A stretch of DNA of 64,000 bases from Arsenophonus nilaparvatae (GTDB taxonomy: Bacteria > Pseudomonadota > Gammaproteobacteria > Enterobacterales > Enterobacteriaceae): the NCBI RefSeq assembly GCF_000757905.1, contig NZ_KN173624.1. One strand, written 5' to 3'. Shown in pieces: positions 17,029-26,100 of the stretch. The notes below the pieces were generated by a model. The model did not search any database and was not told where the DNA came from. It saw only the letters and a program-made list of their open reading frames with translations. Numbering within the stretch: the stretch's first letter is position 1; every line of letters starts with the position of its first letter. The position numbers and the translations under genes are program-made.

Positions 17029-17967
17029 TTACGCTCCTTTAATGCCGCTAATCAGATAACCGGCTTCACTGCCCACCACCGCTACCTTGTAAATATCGGT
17101 ATAGCGGATATTGACCACCTTGCCGCCAACACTGTCAAAGCGGTCGGCCAGCGGCATCCCCTGCCGGCGGAAGGTATAGCCAAAGGAAGGCATATGCTCA
17201 TCGGCGCTATCACTGCCTACTGACGGAAAATTGACGACATGCAGCATCAGGTTGTCTTTCCACAGGTCGGTGGTGCTTTTACCGTCTTTCGCCAGCTGAA
17301 CGGGTGCGCCAATCAGCACCTCATCCACCTGGAATAAATCTTTTAAAATCTCGGTGGTAATACGCTTGCGTTCATTGCCGCCCAGCGCGTCTTGCAGCAC
17401 CTTATGGAAGCGCAACAGTGCCATCACGCTCGCCCCCATGGTAATGACGTTGGGGCGCAGGCCGATATTGGCCCGGACCACTTCCATCCCGGCTTCAATC
17501 TCTTTCAGTGGATCGCCATTTTTCTTGTTCCAGGCGGCCTCGCCCGTCAAGGCTTTGGTGGCGTTGCTGGCATAGACCGACGCCGATTGGGCCAGCTCGG
17601 CGACATACTGCTCACGGCGCAGCAAAATACCGTCGGTGGCGCGTTTAATCGCCTTGATTTCTTCATTGAACATCGATTCCGCCTGTTCGCGGTAATCGAC
17701 CGGCACCGCCAAATCATGCTCATCGAGCACGATATCGGTGAACGCCTGTTTCTCTCTTAACAGAATATTGCTGTTGGCCCCGACCGCGCGTTTGGTTTCA
17801 TACAGCGCCAGCCGTCCTTTACCAAAGGTCGGCACCTTAACCCCTTCCTTTTCTACCCTGACGAGAGGAAACAGCTTTTCCCCAATCAGGCTGGCATTGC
17901 GGTATTCAGCGGCAATGTGGGTCAGCACCGGGTCGTTGGCCCGTTTGCTTTTTAAATAATCAGACAT
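17029..17967 (-). CDS. Major capsid protein
   Basis: The 312-aa protein follows the protease/scaffold gene, where Mu-type phages encode the major head protein. It contains TFGKGRLALYETKRAVGANS near the start, GLRPNVITMGASVMALLRFH in the middle and RYTDIYKVAVVGSEAGYLIS at the end, consistent with an HK97-fold capsid of the F116/D3112-like type. The start overlaps the 3' end of the scaffold gene. Confidence 0.85.
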   Translation of the reverse strand: MSDYLKSKRANDPVLTHIAAEYRNASLIGEKLFPLVRVEKEGVKVPTFGKGRLALYETKRAVGANSNILLREKQAFTDIVLDEHDLAVPVDYREQAESMFNEEIKAIKRATDGILLRREQYVAELAQSASVYASNATKALTGEAAWNKKNGDPLKEIEAGMEVVRANIGLRPNVITMGASVMALLRFHKVLQDALGGNERKRITTEILKDLFQVDEVLIGAPVQLAKDGKSTTDLWKDNLMLHVVNFPSVGSDSADEHMPSFGYTFRRQGMPLADRFDSVGGKVVNIRYTDIYKVAVVGSEAGYLISGIKGA

Positions 17968-19036
17968 AGGACTCTCCTGACAGGCAGCGCTTCACCGCCG
18001 CTTCGTAAGGGATGGACTCACGCGCCTTAAGCGCCATGGCCTGTTGATGCAGCGTATCCGGATCGGATGCCCGCTCACTAAAGGTCAGACTGTTTTGCGG
18101 CGTGTTGCCTCTTCCCGGCACCGCCCGCTGACTAAAATCAACCAGCGGGGTAGCGCTGGTAAACAGAGACTTGACGGCATCAACCAGTGGTTGCGTTTTG
18201 CTGCCCTCACTGAAGGTCAACGCCTGCTCTTTGCCAGACAGCGCATCCAGTAACGCCACCATCACCGCTTGTCCGGCAGGGGCCAGGCGTGCTTCATTAA
18301 TCAGACTTTCGGCAAATGCCACATTGACCTCGTGGGCGACGTTGGCGGCCTGCGCGGCCTTTTCAGCCTGATGGGCGCTAATCTGTTGCTTTAAGGCGGC
18401 GTTCTCGGCTTGCAGCCGTTGATTTTCGGCTCCATTTTTTTCCACGGTAAGGTTCTCCGTTGTCAGGGGTGGCGTGATGAGCCTCGGCTCAGAAAAGGTG
18501 CTGGTCGCGGTGGTTAAGCGGGGCGTGTCAGGCTGGGTGCGCAAATAGTGACTAAGGAACGCCCGTAAGCGGGTAAACAGCGGATCGTGATCGCACTGCA
18601 TGTCTTCACTCAACACGACGACCCCTTCTTCGCCTTCACTAAAGGTCACCGGCTTAAGGCCCTTGACCGCCGGCGGCTGGGCACCCAGGAAACCGACGTG
18701 TTGCAAATAGTAAATACCGGGCACCGGATTATGGGGGGAATCCGGCGCATAAAAGGCGGCTGAGATTTTTTTGTAACGCCCACTGACCACGGATTCGCTA
18801 AATGTCGGCTCCAGTTGCTGGGGTTCGGCTATCAGTGAGCGTCCTTGCGCCGACAGCCGTTTGATCCAGCCATAAGCGGGTGCATTGGTCGTCGGATGAC
18901 CGATCACTATTGGCGCTTCATGCAAAGCCGGATCATAGGCATTCGCACAGACATGCAAATCGTTTTCACTAAATGTCACGCGGTCACCGGCTCCGGTAAT
19001 ATAGTGGCCTGGCTTGAGAATATGCAGGGGTTTCAT
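17960..19036 (-). CDS. Mu I-like capsid maturation protease / scaffold
   Basis: The first 130 residues match the Mu I protease family (LHILKPGHYITGAGDRVTFS, APIVIGHPTTNAPAYGWIKR, GFLGAQPPAVKGL). After a Pro/Thr linker, a coiled-coil scaffold-like region follows (AENQRLQAENAALKQQISAH). The tetrapeptide TFSE recurs six times, at about 21, 78, 131, 180, 276 and 320; a related TFAE occurs in the portal tail. The ATG at 19036 gives the family start MKPLHIL. Confidence 0.85.
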   Translation of the reverse strand: MKPLHILKPGHYITGAGDRVTFSENDLHVCANAYDPALHEAPIVIGHPTTNAPAYGWIKRLSAQGRSLIAEPQQLEPTFSESVVSGRYKKISAAFYAPDSPHNPVPGIYYLQHVGFLGAQPPAVKGLKPVTFSEGEEGVVVLSEDMQCDHDPLFTRLRAFLSHYLRTQPDTPRLTTATSTFSEPRLITPPLTTENLTVEKNGAENQRLQAENAALKQQISAHQAEKAAQAANVAHEVNVAFAESLINEARLAPAGQAVMVALLDALSGKEQALTFSEGSKTQPLVDAVKSLFTSATPLVDFSQRAVPGRGNTPQNSLTFSERASDPDTLHQQAMALKARESIPYEAAVKRCLSGESYV

Positions 19037-19263
19037 GGCACCTCCATTGACTATCATGCCAACAGTCTATGTCGGGTTGTCTGATTTCCCTTTTAAAGGG
19101 CTTTAAAGATTTTCATTTGCGTCTTTTTTGAAGACAAATGAATGACGAGGCGGCTATCAGAAATAACCGCGTCAGGAAGGGGTTTATAAAGCTTTATAAA
19201 GGGCGGAAACGCGCTCGGGTATCGCGTTGTATCCTTTAAGCACCCGAACGCGTCAAGCAGCGC
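19037..19263. promoter_or_regulatory. Spacer with an 18-bp palindrome and hairpins, inside the late operon
   Basis: Late genes are otherwise packed, so this gap between G and the protease is notable. It holds a perfect 18-bp palindrome (TTTATAAAGCTTTATAAA, 19183-19200), an inverted repeat CGCGCTCGGGT / ACCCGAACGCG near 19210-19255, and TCATTTG / CAAATGA arms around 19115-19142. They may form a terminator, an operator or an internal promoter for capsid genes. No small ORF is convincing. Confidence 0.45.
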
Positions 19264-19710
19264 TTAGCGGAGGCTAGCCTGTTGCAAATAATCAATCACC
19301 AGCTGGCGTTTGACTTCAGCCTGTAGCTGTCCCGCCTCGGATACCGGCAGGTAAGGGCGCGGCGGCAGCGTCACTGACCCACCGCGCCCCGCTTTCCCAC
19401 CCAATTGATGAAGTCGGGCATAAACGCGATGGGTGCCGACCCTGGCCTGATGCGCATCATATTCCGGCGTTACGCTGCGGCGCAAATACCCGTCACGTGA
19501 GAGCGTCATGCCCTGGCGGGCGAGTGCTGCGACCGACGGTTGCCAGCGTGGCCGCCCCTGTTCTTCAAAATTAAGGTCGGTAGCCGTTTTCAGCGTTTCA
19601 GACCAGCGGCGCATCAGTGGCGTCAGGTCATAAGCGGCGTTCTCCAGTTGCTTCAGCGCCTGTTTCAGGTCGTTATCGGTTATCTCAACCGACAGGAGGG
19701 TGGGTTTCAT
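19264..19710 (-). CDS. Virion morphogenesis protein G (Mu gpG-like)
   Basis: The 148-aa protein matches the phage virion morphogenesis family: NLKQ-type start ITDNDLKQALKQLENAAYDL, then GRPRWQPSVAALARQGMTLS and a conserved PPRPYLPVSEAG near the end. Mu gpG acts in tail or head-tail assembly. It overlaps the F gene by four bases. Confidence 0.88.
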   Translation of the reverse strand: MKPTLLSVEITDNDLKQALKQLENAAYDLTPLMRRWSETLKTATDLNFEEQGRPRWQPSVAALARQGMTLSRDGYLRRSVTPEYDAHQARVGTHRVYARLHQLGGKAGRGGSVTLPPRPYLPVSEAGQLQAEVKRQLVIDYLQQASLR

Positions 19711-20540
19711 TGAGTGCCTCCGAGTGCTTTGCTAGCGACGGCGTGTAACGGCCCCTGATAGCGGGTTAAGTCCGGTCGATACCCTTCACCGGGGTTATAC
19801 GACCAGCCGATATCCGGGGAAAACACCGTATGATTGTCGAGTGTCAGCTGGGCCACCGGCTGCATTTCGCCGGTTTTGCGCGAGACCACCTGCAACGACC
19901 AGCGCAGGCGGTCGCCGGACGTTTCCACCGTGAGTCCTCGCGCTTTGATGTCCCGTTCAGACAGTGCAATCACGCTGCAGCGACAGCGCCAGCCATTGGG
20001 CGGGTAGAGTGCACGCCATACCGGGTCATCGGCAGAAAACACCCGGCCATGCAGTGCCAGGTGGCTTTTGCGGGTGCGGTTATCGCGTATTGCCACATAC
20101 ATCCAGTAGGGACGCGCCGCAACATTCTCCCGCATTTCTGCCCAGCGCCCGGCGTTGTACAGGGTAGTCAGATTGGTGCGGTAAATGGTCTCCAGTCGCT
20201 GCGGACTGCCTAATTGCACCGTCACCGGCTCCCCGCTCACCGGGTCGGTGTTTGCCTGTTCCCCCCACCATCCCTTGGCCTGCAGTGTTGGGGTCAATTC
20301 ACGGGCAAACCACTGGCCGGTTTTGCCTTCCGCCAGAGTGGTTTCCAGCGCCTGATAAATGTCCTGCAGAATATCCAGTTGTGTCACCTTGGCCACCGTC
20401 GCGCTCTGCGCATGGGCGGCTTGCCAGACGTCCTGCCAATCCCAGGAAAAGGTAAAGCCTTTCGCTTTTAAGTAGGCTATCGCCCGTTTGGGCGGCAGGC
20501 TAAACAGTGCCGTCAGTTCGTTATCATTGAGTGTTGGCAT
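19707..20540 (-). CDS. Head morphogenesis protein F (Mu gpF / SPP1 gp7 family)
   Basis: The protein of 277 aa contains the minor-head domain signature: YRTNLTTLYNAGRWAEMREN, YWMYVAIRDNRTRKSHLALH and WRALYPPNGWRCRCSVIALS. Such proteins are internal minor head components made next to the portal. The ATG at 20540 is preceded by GGGGGAGG, so the longer frame to 20567 is not the start. It overlaps the 3' end of the portal gene. Confidence 0.92.
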   Translation of the reverse strand: MPTLNDNELTALFSLPPKRAIAYLKAKGFTFSWDWQDVWQAAHAQSATVAKVTQLDILQDIYQALETTLAEGKTGQWFARELTPTLQAKGWWGEQANTDPVSGEPVTVQLGSPQRLETIYRTNLTTLYNAGRWAEMRENVAARPYWMYVAIRDNRTRKSHLALHGRVFSADDPVWRALYPPNGWRCRCSVIALSERDIKARGLTVETSGDRLRWSLQVVSRKTGEMQPVAQLTLDNHTVFSPDIGWSYNPGEGYRPDLTRYQGPLHAVASKALGGTQ

Positions 20541-21983
20541 GTAACCTCCCCCAGACGTTGGCAACAAACATCACCCGGGCCAGGGTTTCCTGGAGGGCGT
20601 CCGCCTGCATCTCGGGGTAAAGTGCGGCCAGTTTTCCCCTCAGTTCGCCGGGGGAAATACCCGATTTTACCGCGTCAAATAACGGGATGAGCAGCGGTTG
20701 CAGGGTGTTGTCCAGCGTGCCGTTTTTCATCAGGCTGTCCAGTGCCCGGTCAAGCTGTGCCTGGGCATCAGACGCGGTCTTGGTTTGTTCCTCAGCAAAG
20801 GTCAGCGCGGGTGCGGAGGGAGCAGTGGCTTTTGGCTCGCTTTCCATCAGCAAATCCCCCGGTTGCAAGCCATATTCACGCTGATAGTATTGCGCGCTGA
20901 AAAAGCCGGCGGTTTGCGCCAGACTCAGGTCACGCTTGGCCTGCACCTCATCGATGGTCTCCTGCTCCCACAGTCGCCACACGGGCGCGGGCACATCACC
21001 AAAGTTCAGCTCAACCAGCCAGCGGAGTATCTGGTTTACCGCACTCATTACCATCACCGCATCGCCATCGCGGATATCGGCGGCCACTTCCAGCCCGGCC
21101 TGGGCGGAAGCGTGATTGGTTTCGGCTTCGGTAGTCTGGTTCTGGCCCAGCAGCGCAATGGTGATTTCGCTGCGAGCCATCTCAATCAGGTCTTTATACA
21201 GACGGCTCGACGCGCCTTTGGTGGCGGGCTCCTTGAATTCAATGCTGCTGTCATCCGGGATAACCGCCACCGCATCCTGCACCATCTGCTCGAGGGAGTG
21301 CAGCAGCGGGCTGATATGCGCCTGGTCCTGGCTACGCGGATGATACCCCACTACCCAGGGGGTGCCGTACTTCTCACTAAAGCGCATCCAGAACGACCAG
21401 CCGGCTTTCTTGAACGTCACCGGCCAGAAGCACAGCGACAAATCCGCAAACCCGTAGGGGTTATCAAAGGTGGCGTCTTGTGTCGCCACCACAAATTTGC
21501 GCGGCGGTAATAACTCGCCCGCCAGGCCGGACTGCGGTGCCTGAAAGCGCAGGCGATTCTCGGTATCAAAGGTAAACCACTCCGGTGGCTTGCCCACCAC
21601 ATCGGTGACCACCAGATGGCGACCGTCTTTTGCCCAGCTCAGTTCGGCGGGTGATAGCCAAAAAAGGCCGCCTCCAGCAGTTCACCGATGATGCGGTTCA
21701 TGTCCCACTGCGCCAGGGTCTGTTCAATAAAGCGCAGCACATGGGCGGGCGCTTGCCCTGCATCCAGTCCGCGCTCCAGGCATTTGACCGCCGATTTGCG
21801 CCGCCGGATACTGCTACCCACCAACGGCTCAGCGCGTAACTGGCGGTAGACGCTAATCGCCTGGCCTCTGGCGCGTAATATCGGGTCGGGATTGGGTAAA
21901 TGGCCAAACAGTTGCCCCAGGCCCGCCGGACTGCGGGCACGGGTAGCAATGTCACTGAACAACGCTTTTTTATCGATAATCAT
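20524..21983 (-). pseudogene. Portal protein (Mu gp29-like, DUF935), frameshifted
   Basis: The N-terminal part (MIIDKKALFSDIATRARSPA ... LLEAAFFGYHPPN) stops at 21639. The next frame continues PAELSWAKDGRHLVVTDVV and runs to 20524 with the DUF935 core (PYGFADLSLCFWPVTFKKAG). One base appears lost in TATCACCCGCC near 21650; adding it restores about 486 residues, close to Mu gp29. An internal start in the distal frame would lack the N-terminus. The C-terminal tail contains APALTFAEEQTK, resembling TFSE repeats of the protease. A portal is essential for packaging. Confidence 0.87.
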
Positions 21984-23299
21984 CAATATCCCTCCAGCAA
22001 GGATGAGGCCTGCCGTGGGCAACAGGAATAAGCGCGCACCGGGCCGTGCGGCTGGTCGGCGGCGTTAAGCGCTAAAAACAGCGCCCAGGCACGGTCAGCG
22101 TGCCCGGCGGCATCGCTCTCGGCCACAAAACGCGGCGCGCCAGTCGGACTCATCACTTTTTTCAGTTTATGCAAATCGGCGCGTAACGCGCCATCGCCCT
22201 GTGGCAGTCGCAAGCGCCGGTCTTCAAAGACCTCTTTACCGCGTGTCGCCAGCGTCAGCTTGTTTCTGGGCGTGAATAACACCCCTTCGACCCGCGTGCT
22301 GCCATGACGGCGTTTGGCATCTTCCACCGGCTTTTCGCCGAGACCAGTCTGGTCGATGCAGCAGCGCAGCACCCGGTAGTGGGCAAAGACCCCATCGAGC
22401 AGTGCATCCTGCTCGGCAAACGGGGCACGCTTGCGGGTAATGATGTCGCGCGTCCAAACCACATCGCCCACCTGCTCAATCACCCAAATCACAAACAGGT
22501 CGTGGCGCAGACCGATATCGACCCCGACAAAACAGGGGCCACCCTGATAGTGCTCAGGCTTGCCGGCCTGCGGGTGCTCTACGCCATCAATCAGATCATA
22601 GGAAAGCCAGCTTGATGCTTCATCCAGCCAGTGCAGTTCAAATTCCTGCGCCCAGGCGTCTTCATCATTGAGCGCCTGTTTGAGGGCGGCCACATCCCGT
22701 GGCAGGCCGTATTTGACCGCTTGGTAAATGTCGACCCGATGGCGCGACCAGACGCTGTCCAGCGACGGGTCGGTCATCAGTTCATAAAACTTGTTGCCCT
22801 TGCCATTCGGGGTGGAAGTGACACGCAACTTGTAGCCGTTTGATATTACCGGAAACAGCGCGGCCCAGATTTTGCGACTGTCAGCATGAAAGGCAAATTC
22901 ATCGAGAAACACATTGGCGGCAAAGCCGCGCGCCGTATCGGGGTTCGCCGGGAGTGCGGTAATACGTGAGCCGCCGGGTAGCTCCGCCTCTAGCATGGTA
23001 TAACGTTCGCTGCCCGAGCCTTTCACGCTGCCTTCGATTTCACGGATGGCCAGACCGTACGCCTGACAATGCTTTTTGACCCCTTCTTCCATCGCCTCTT
23101 TGGCCTGGCGCTCGCCGCGCGATAAAATCACCCAACGCGCCGACCCACCGAGGGCTTCCACCCTGAGACAGTCATCGACAATTTCCAGCGTGGTGGTAAA
23201 GGTCTTACCGGTCTGGCGGGCAAAACAGCCAATCTTGAAACGCGCCGGATCCAGCATCCAGTGTTGCTGATACGGGTAGAGTGTCACGTTTTTGCTCAT
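21983..23299 (-). CDS. Terminase large subunit (Mu gp28-like)
   Basis: The 438-aa packaging motor has a Walker A-like CFARQTGKTFTTTLEI near residue 28, the Walker B region NVFLDEFAFHADSRKIWAAL, and the nuclease domain start GPCFVGVDIGLRHDLFVIWV with DQTGLGEKPVEDAK. It overlaps the gp27-type gene (ATGA) and the portal start (TGATG). Confidence 0.93.
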   Translation of the reverse strand: MSKNVTLYPYQQHWMLDPARFKIGCFARQTGKTFTTTLEIVDDCLRVEALGGSARWVILSRGERQAKEAMEEGVKKHCQAYGLAIREIEGSVKGSGSERYTMLEAELPGGSRITALPANPDTARGFAANVFLDEFAFHADSRKIWAALFPVISNGYKLRVTSTPNGKGNKFYELMTDPSLDSVWSRHRVDIYQAVKYGLPRDVAALKQALNDEDAWAQEFELHWLDEASSWLSYDLIDGVEHPQAGKPEHYQGGPCFVGVDIGLRHDLFVIWVIEQVGDVVWTRDIITRKRAPFAEQDALLDGVFAHYRVLRCCIDQTGLGEKPVEDAKRRHGSTRVEGVLFTPRNKLTLATRGKEVFEDRRLRLPQGDGALRADLHKLKKVMSPTGAPRFVAESDAAGHADRAWALFLALNAADQPHGPVRAYSCCPRQASSLLEGY

Positions 23300-23847
23300 G
23301 TGATAATCCCATAAATTTCTTCACGCACCCGCTTCAGGGTCTCCAGACTGACATGTCCTTTGCCTTGCTGCGCTGCTTCCAGCTCCAGCGTAGCCATTTC
23401 CGCGCTGATTTTTTTAAGCTGGCCTTACAGTTTTTTCAGACTGACGCTGGCATGAATAATCGGGGCCAAATTTTTCGCCATGCGGGCAAAACGTTCAGCC
23501 CGTTCAACCGGCGAGCCCGCTTCTTCCTTGATGGTTTGTGCCTCCAGCAGGCTATTGAGTAATTCAGTCTGCACCAACGCCATAATGGACTCTGAACGGG
23601 TATCCTGGTCATCCGGCGCACCCTTGGTCAGTTGCCGCGCCGCTTCAGTCGCGTCACGAATAGCGGCAAAGCGGCGTTGCACCTTCTGGCCATAGCGGGA
23701 AATCTGCGCCCGACCGATGCTGTACCCTTTATCCCGCAGCAACGTCTCCAGCTCGCGGTAGCCACTGAAATTGCGCTCGGTCAGCGCCCGGTCGAGCCAT
23801 TCACGCACCGAGACGGGCAAGACTTCGATATGACTGCGCGGTGCCAT
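23296..23847 (-). pseudogene. Mu gp27-like protein (DUF3486, probable small terminase), premature stop
   Basis: The frame begins MAPRSHIEVLPVSVREWLDR (ATG at 23847 after GGAGAG) and has the helix-turn-helix-like GYRELETLLRDKGYSIGRAQ. It meets a TAA at 23425-23427 after SLKKL. The same frame stays open for 42 more codons (GQLKKISAEMATLELEAAQQ ... VREEIYGIIT) and ends by overlapping the terminase start. DUF3486 proteins usually include that C-terminal segment, so this looks like a point nonsense mutation. The shortened product may retain some function. Confidence 0.8.
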
Positions 23848-23849
23848 CG

Positions 23850-24161
23850 TCACTCTCTCCAGTATTTGGCCGGGCGGGCAATGCCGGGGATATCGTCGGT
23901 GACGTATTCCACCAGATTCACCCCTTCCGGCATCAGTGTGGCGGTCCATGAGCGTGCGGGCGGTCGGGTCAGGCGAACCAGGCTTAAGCCCTCAAGGAAC
24001 AGCAACTCTTTTTGCAGCTCCAGCATGGTCATATCCGGGTAGAGCGAATGGCCCACATCCCACAGCAGCCGGTCATTGGCCGGATAGGGCCGCGCCTTGT
24101 TGACCACCTGCAGTAACACCCAGCGCAACCCTTCACGGCGCGCCTGTTCGGTCTCTATCAT
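23850..24161 (-). CDS. Mu gp26-like small phage protein
   Basis: A 103-aa protein, probably a winged helix: EGLRWVLLQVVNKARPYPAN, MLELQKELLFLEGLSLVRLT, then DIPGIARPAKYWRE. It sits where Mu has gp26, between a gp25-type and a gp27-type gene. Function is unknown; a packaging or DNA-binding role is only a guess. Confidence 0.68.
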   Translation of the reverse strand: MIETEQARREGLRWVLLQVVNKARPYPANDRLLWDVGHSLYPDMTMLELQKELLFLEGLSLVRLTRPPARSWTATLMPEGVNLVEYVTDDIPGIARPAKYWRE

Positions 24162-24163
24162 CG

Positions 24164-24487
24164 TTATCCTCCTGCCACCTGACGCAGTTGTATCGTTTCC
24201 AGCTTCTGGTAAATCGCGTCAAGCCGTGACTCCACCACCTGCTGATAATGAATAAATTCGTCGCGCCGGACGTAACGCTCCGGCACCTCTACTTTGAACT
24301 CCAGCACCTCGCGCTCAAGGCGTACCCCTTTATCGGACGCCTCGCGCATCAGACGCTCCAGTGACGCAAACCGTTCGGTCTGACGCTTTTCGGTCTCCCG
24401 GATAAACCACCGTGCCAGCCCCGCGAGAAAGCCCGCCAGCCCAAACAGATAGCTCACCAGTACCCAGAAATCGACCTGTAATGTCAT
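24164..24487 (-). CDS. Mu gp25-like membrane coiled-coil protein (DUF2730-like)
   Basis: The protein of 107 aa begins MTLQVDFWVLVSYLFGLAGF with one N-terminal transmembrane helix, then a charged coiled coil (ETEKRQTERFASLERLMREA) including KVEVPERYVRRDEF. The start at 24487 overlaps the stop of the Rz-type gene; a longer frame to 24547 lies inside it. Function unknown; it adjoins the lysis genes. Confidence 0.7.
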   Translation of the reverse strand: MTLQVDFWVLVSYLFGLAGFLAGLARWFIRETEKRQTERFASLERLMREASDKGVRLEREVLEFKVEVPERYVRRDEFIHYQQVVESRLDAIYQKLETIQLRQVAGG

Positions 24488-25107
24488 GGTTGTGATCCTT
24501 CTATATAATCCAGTAATCCATTTACCTGTGCCCGCCAGACCTGGCACTGTTGCCCGTTGTCGGTGATATTGGCGAGGATATCGCGCTGGGTAACTGGACT
24601 CGGGGTGTGTCGCTCGCCAGGGGTCTCAGCTGACCGGGTCGTGTTGCCAGTGCCGCCGGCAGCGGCGGCAGGGACTGAACCGTCAACGTCTGACAGCCCG
24701 AGGGCGGCGTTGTAGTGCTGCACGAAGCCACGAGTAAATACGCAGGCCACAGTATGTGCCTGGCCTTTTTCATCCTGCCAGTGTTGGGTAACGTCATCTA
24801 TCCGCCTGGTTAAGTGTCGGGTTTTGTCACGAAGCTGCGCAATACGATTCAGATAGTCCTGTTCAGCCTGATGCGCCACCTTCACCTGATGGGTAAAACG
24901 CTGTTGCAAAGCATTTAGGGCTTGTGCGGCCTGCTCGGCGCGCTGTTTTTCCTGCATGGCAAACGTCTCGCGCAGCTGACTGAGGGTTGCCGCGCACCGT
25001 TCGGTTGAGCGAGCTGCGCCTTGTGTGTAGCCGTGCCACCAGATGCCCGACAGCAGCGCCATCACCAGCACCCTGCTGAGGCTTTTCAGGCTGACTGCAC
25101 TAAACAC
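24484..25107 (-). CDS. Rz-like inner-membrane spanin
   Basis: The 207-aa protein has one N-terminal membrane anchor (RVLVMALLSGIWWHGYTQG) and a long coiled-coil periplasmic domain (ALNALQQRFTHQVKVAHQAE), followed by a Pro/Ala/Gly-rich section and QRDILANITDNGQQCQVWRA. It is the inner spanin that joins the nested Rz1 lipoprotein to fuse the membranes at lysis. It overlaps the transglycosylase by eight bases. Confidence 0.85.
   Translation of the reverse strand: MFSAVSLKSLSRVLVMALLSGIWWHGYTQGAARSTERCAATLSQLRETFAMQEKQRAEQAAQALNALQQRFTHQVKVAHQAEQDYLNRIAQLRDKTRHLTRRIDDVTQHWQDEKGQAHTVACVFTRGFVQHYNAALGLSDVDGSVPAAAAGGTGNTTRSAETPGERHTPSPVTQRDILANITDNGQQCQVWRAQVNGLLDYIEGSQP
24522..24773 (-). CDS. Rz1-like outer-membrane spanin lipoprotein, nested in Rz
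   Basis: Wholly inside the Rz gene in another frame is an 83-codon ORF starting MKKARHILWPAYLLVASCST. It has a lipobox (LVASC) and then a Pro-rich segment (LPPLPAALATRPGQLRPLAS), the hallmarks of Rz1. Nested Rz/Rz1 overlap is known from lambda, P2 and Mu-like phages. Confidence 0.82.
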   Translation of the reverse strand: MKKARHILWPAYLLVASCSTTTPPSGCQTLTVQSLPPLPAALATRPGQLRPLASDTPRVQLPSAISSPISPTTGNSARSGGHR

Positions 25108-25738
25108 AGCTTGCCCCTCCCCAGGTCAGATAACGCGGTGCCAGGGCTTTTAAAATACGGCGGGGATAATGGCGATTCTCGCGCCAGGCACTTGCGCCGC
25201 GTCCGGCATTCACCCGCTCAATGCTGTCAAACCAGCGCCTGCCATCGAACCCCTGCTGTTTCGCAAGACGGCGGTCACGCTGTACCCAGCCCAGGCCGCC
25301 GTTGTAGGCCGAGAGCGTCATCGCCATGCGCTCACACGCATTTACCGCCGACACGCGTTGCCATAGCCAGTGATCGAAACTCACCACCGCACGTAAACTC
25401 CAGCCGGGATTGAGGGGTGCTTTGGCCGCCAGCCCTGGCATTAACGCCCCAATCCAGGCGGTGGTCGTGGGCATAAACTGCCCCAGCCCCTGCGCCCCAA
25501 TGGTATTGGTGATACCCGGCTGCCAGCCACTTTCGTGGTCAATCTGGGCGGCAAAATCCGCCACTGGCGCATTAAGGCCCCATACCAGACGGGCGTTGCG
25601 TATCAGGTCAGCCCGGTATGGCAGTGCTGCGGGCGGGGGATGGGCGGCATTCGCATCAAAGGCACCACCCAGCAGTAGCATCAGCAAAAAGAACAGCATC
25701 ATGCCGGGTGGTTTATTGGGGTGTTGGTGATAATGCAT
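25100..25738 (-). CDS. Phage lytic transglycosylase (endolysin)
   Basis: A protein of 212 aa with an N-terminal hydrophobic export signal (MMLFFLLMLLLGGAFDANAA) and an SLT-type domain. The catalytic Glu is in QIDHESGWQPG, followed by GAQGLGQFMPTTTAW and the AYNGGLGWVQRDR motif. It cleaves peptidoglycan during lysis. The signal suggests a SAR or Sec-exported endolysin not dependent on holin passage. The start at 25738 follows the holin stop by two bases. Confidence 0.9.
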   Translation of the reverse strand: MHYHQHPNKPPGMMLFFLLMLLLGGAFDANAAHPPPAALPYRADLIRNARLVWGLNAPVADFAAQIDHESGWQPGITNTIGAQGLGQFMPTTTAWIGALMPGLAAKAPLNPGWSLRAVVSFDHWLWQRVSAVNACERMAMTLSAYNGGLGWVQRDRRLAKQQGFDGRRWFDSIERVNAGRGASAWRENRHYPRRILKALAPRYLTWGGASCV

Positions 25739-25740
25739 AC

Positions 25741-26100
25741 TCACAACCCCATCGCCACACTCAGACACACCGCCGCCACAATCACCGCTCGACGCAGTTG
25801 AGCGGCGGCAAAGACCTGATGGCAGCCGCCGCGCACCGGATGTCGACCTTGTGCTACCTCCGGGTGGTCATGGTGCAGGTATTGACCGGGTCGCGCTTTG
25901 GGGAACAGCGAACGGTCAAGCCAGTAACCGACCACCGCTGCCAGGGTAATCAAAGCCAGCTTATAGACGACCACCGGCAATTGCTGCGGCGACACCAGGC
26001 CAATCACCAGCAACAAACCGGCCGCAGTGAGCAACCAACCGCCGAGACGCGGGGTTTTAAAGGGTGTCAAAGTCAATTTTTTTCGGATTTTCATCACCAT
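25741..26100 (-). CDS. Putative holin
   Basis: A 119-aa protein with three likely membrane segments: LGGWLLTAAGLLLVIGLVS, VVYKLALITLAAVVGYWLDR and AVIVAAVCLSVAMGL at the C-terminus. The segment GYWLDRSLFPKARPG is typical of a holin family found in Mu-like phages. It is the first late gene of the leftward operon. Confidence 0.83.
   Translation of the reverse strand: MVMKIRKKLTLTPFKTPRLGGWLLTAAGLLLVIGLVSPQQLPVVVYKLALITLAAVVGYWLDRSLFPKARPGQYLHHDHPEVAQGRHPVRGGCHQVFAAAQLRRAVIVAAVCLSVAMGL

Noticed and set aside
20698..21510. 270-codon plus-strand ORF opposite the portal gene
   Set aside because: It has no phage or host family resemblance that I can see; the minus strand encodes a clear DUF935 portal.
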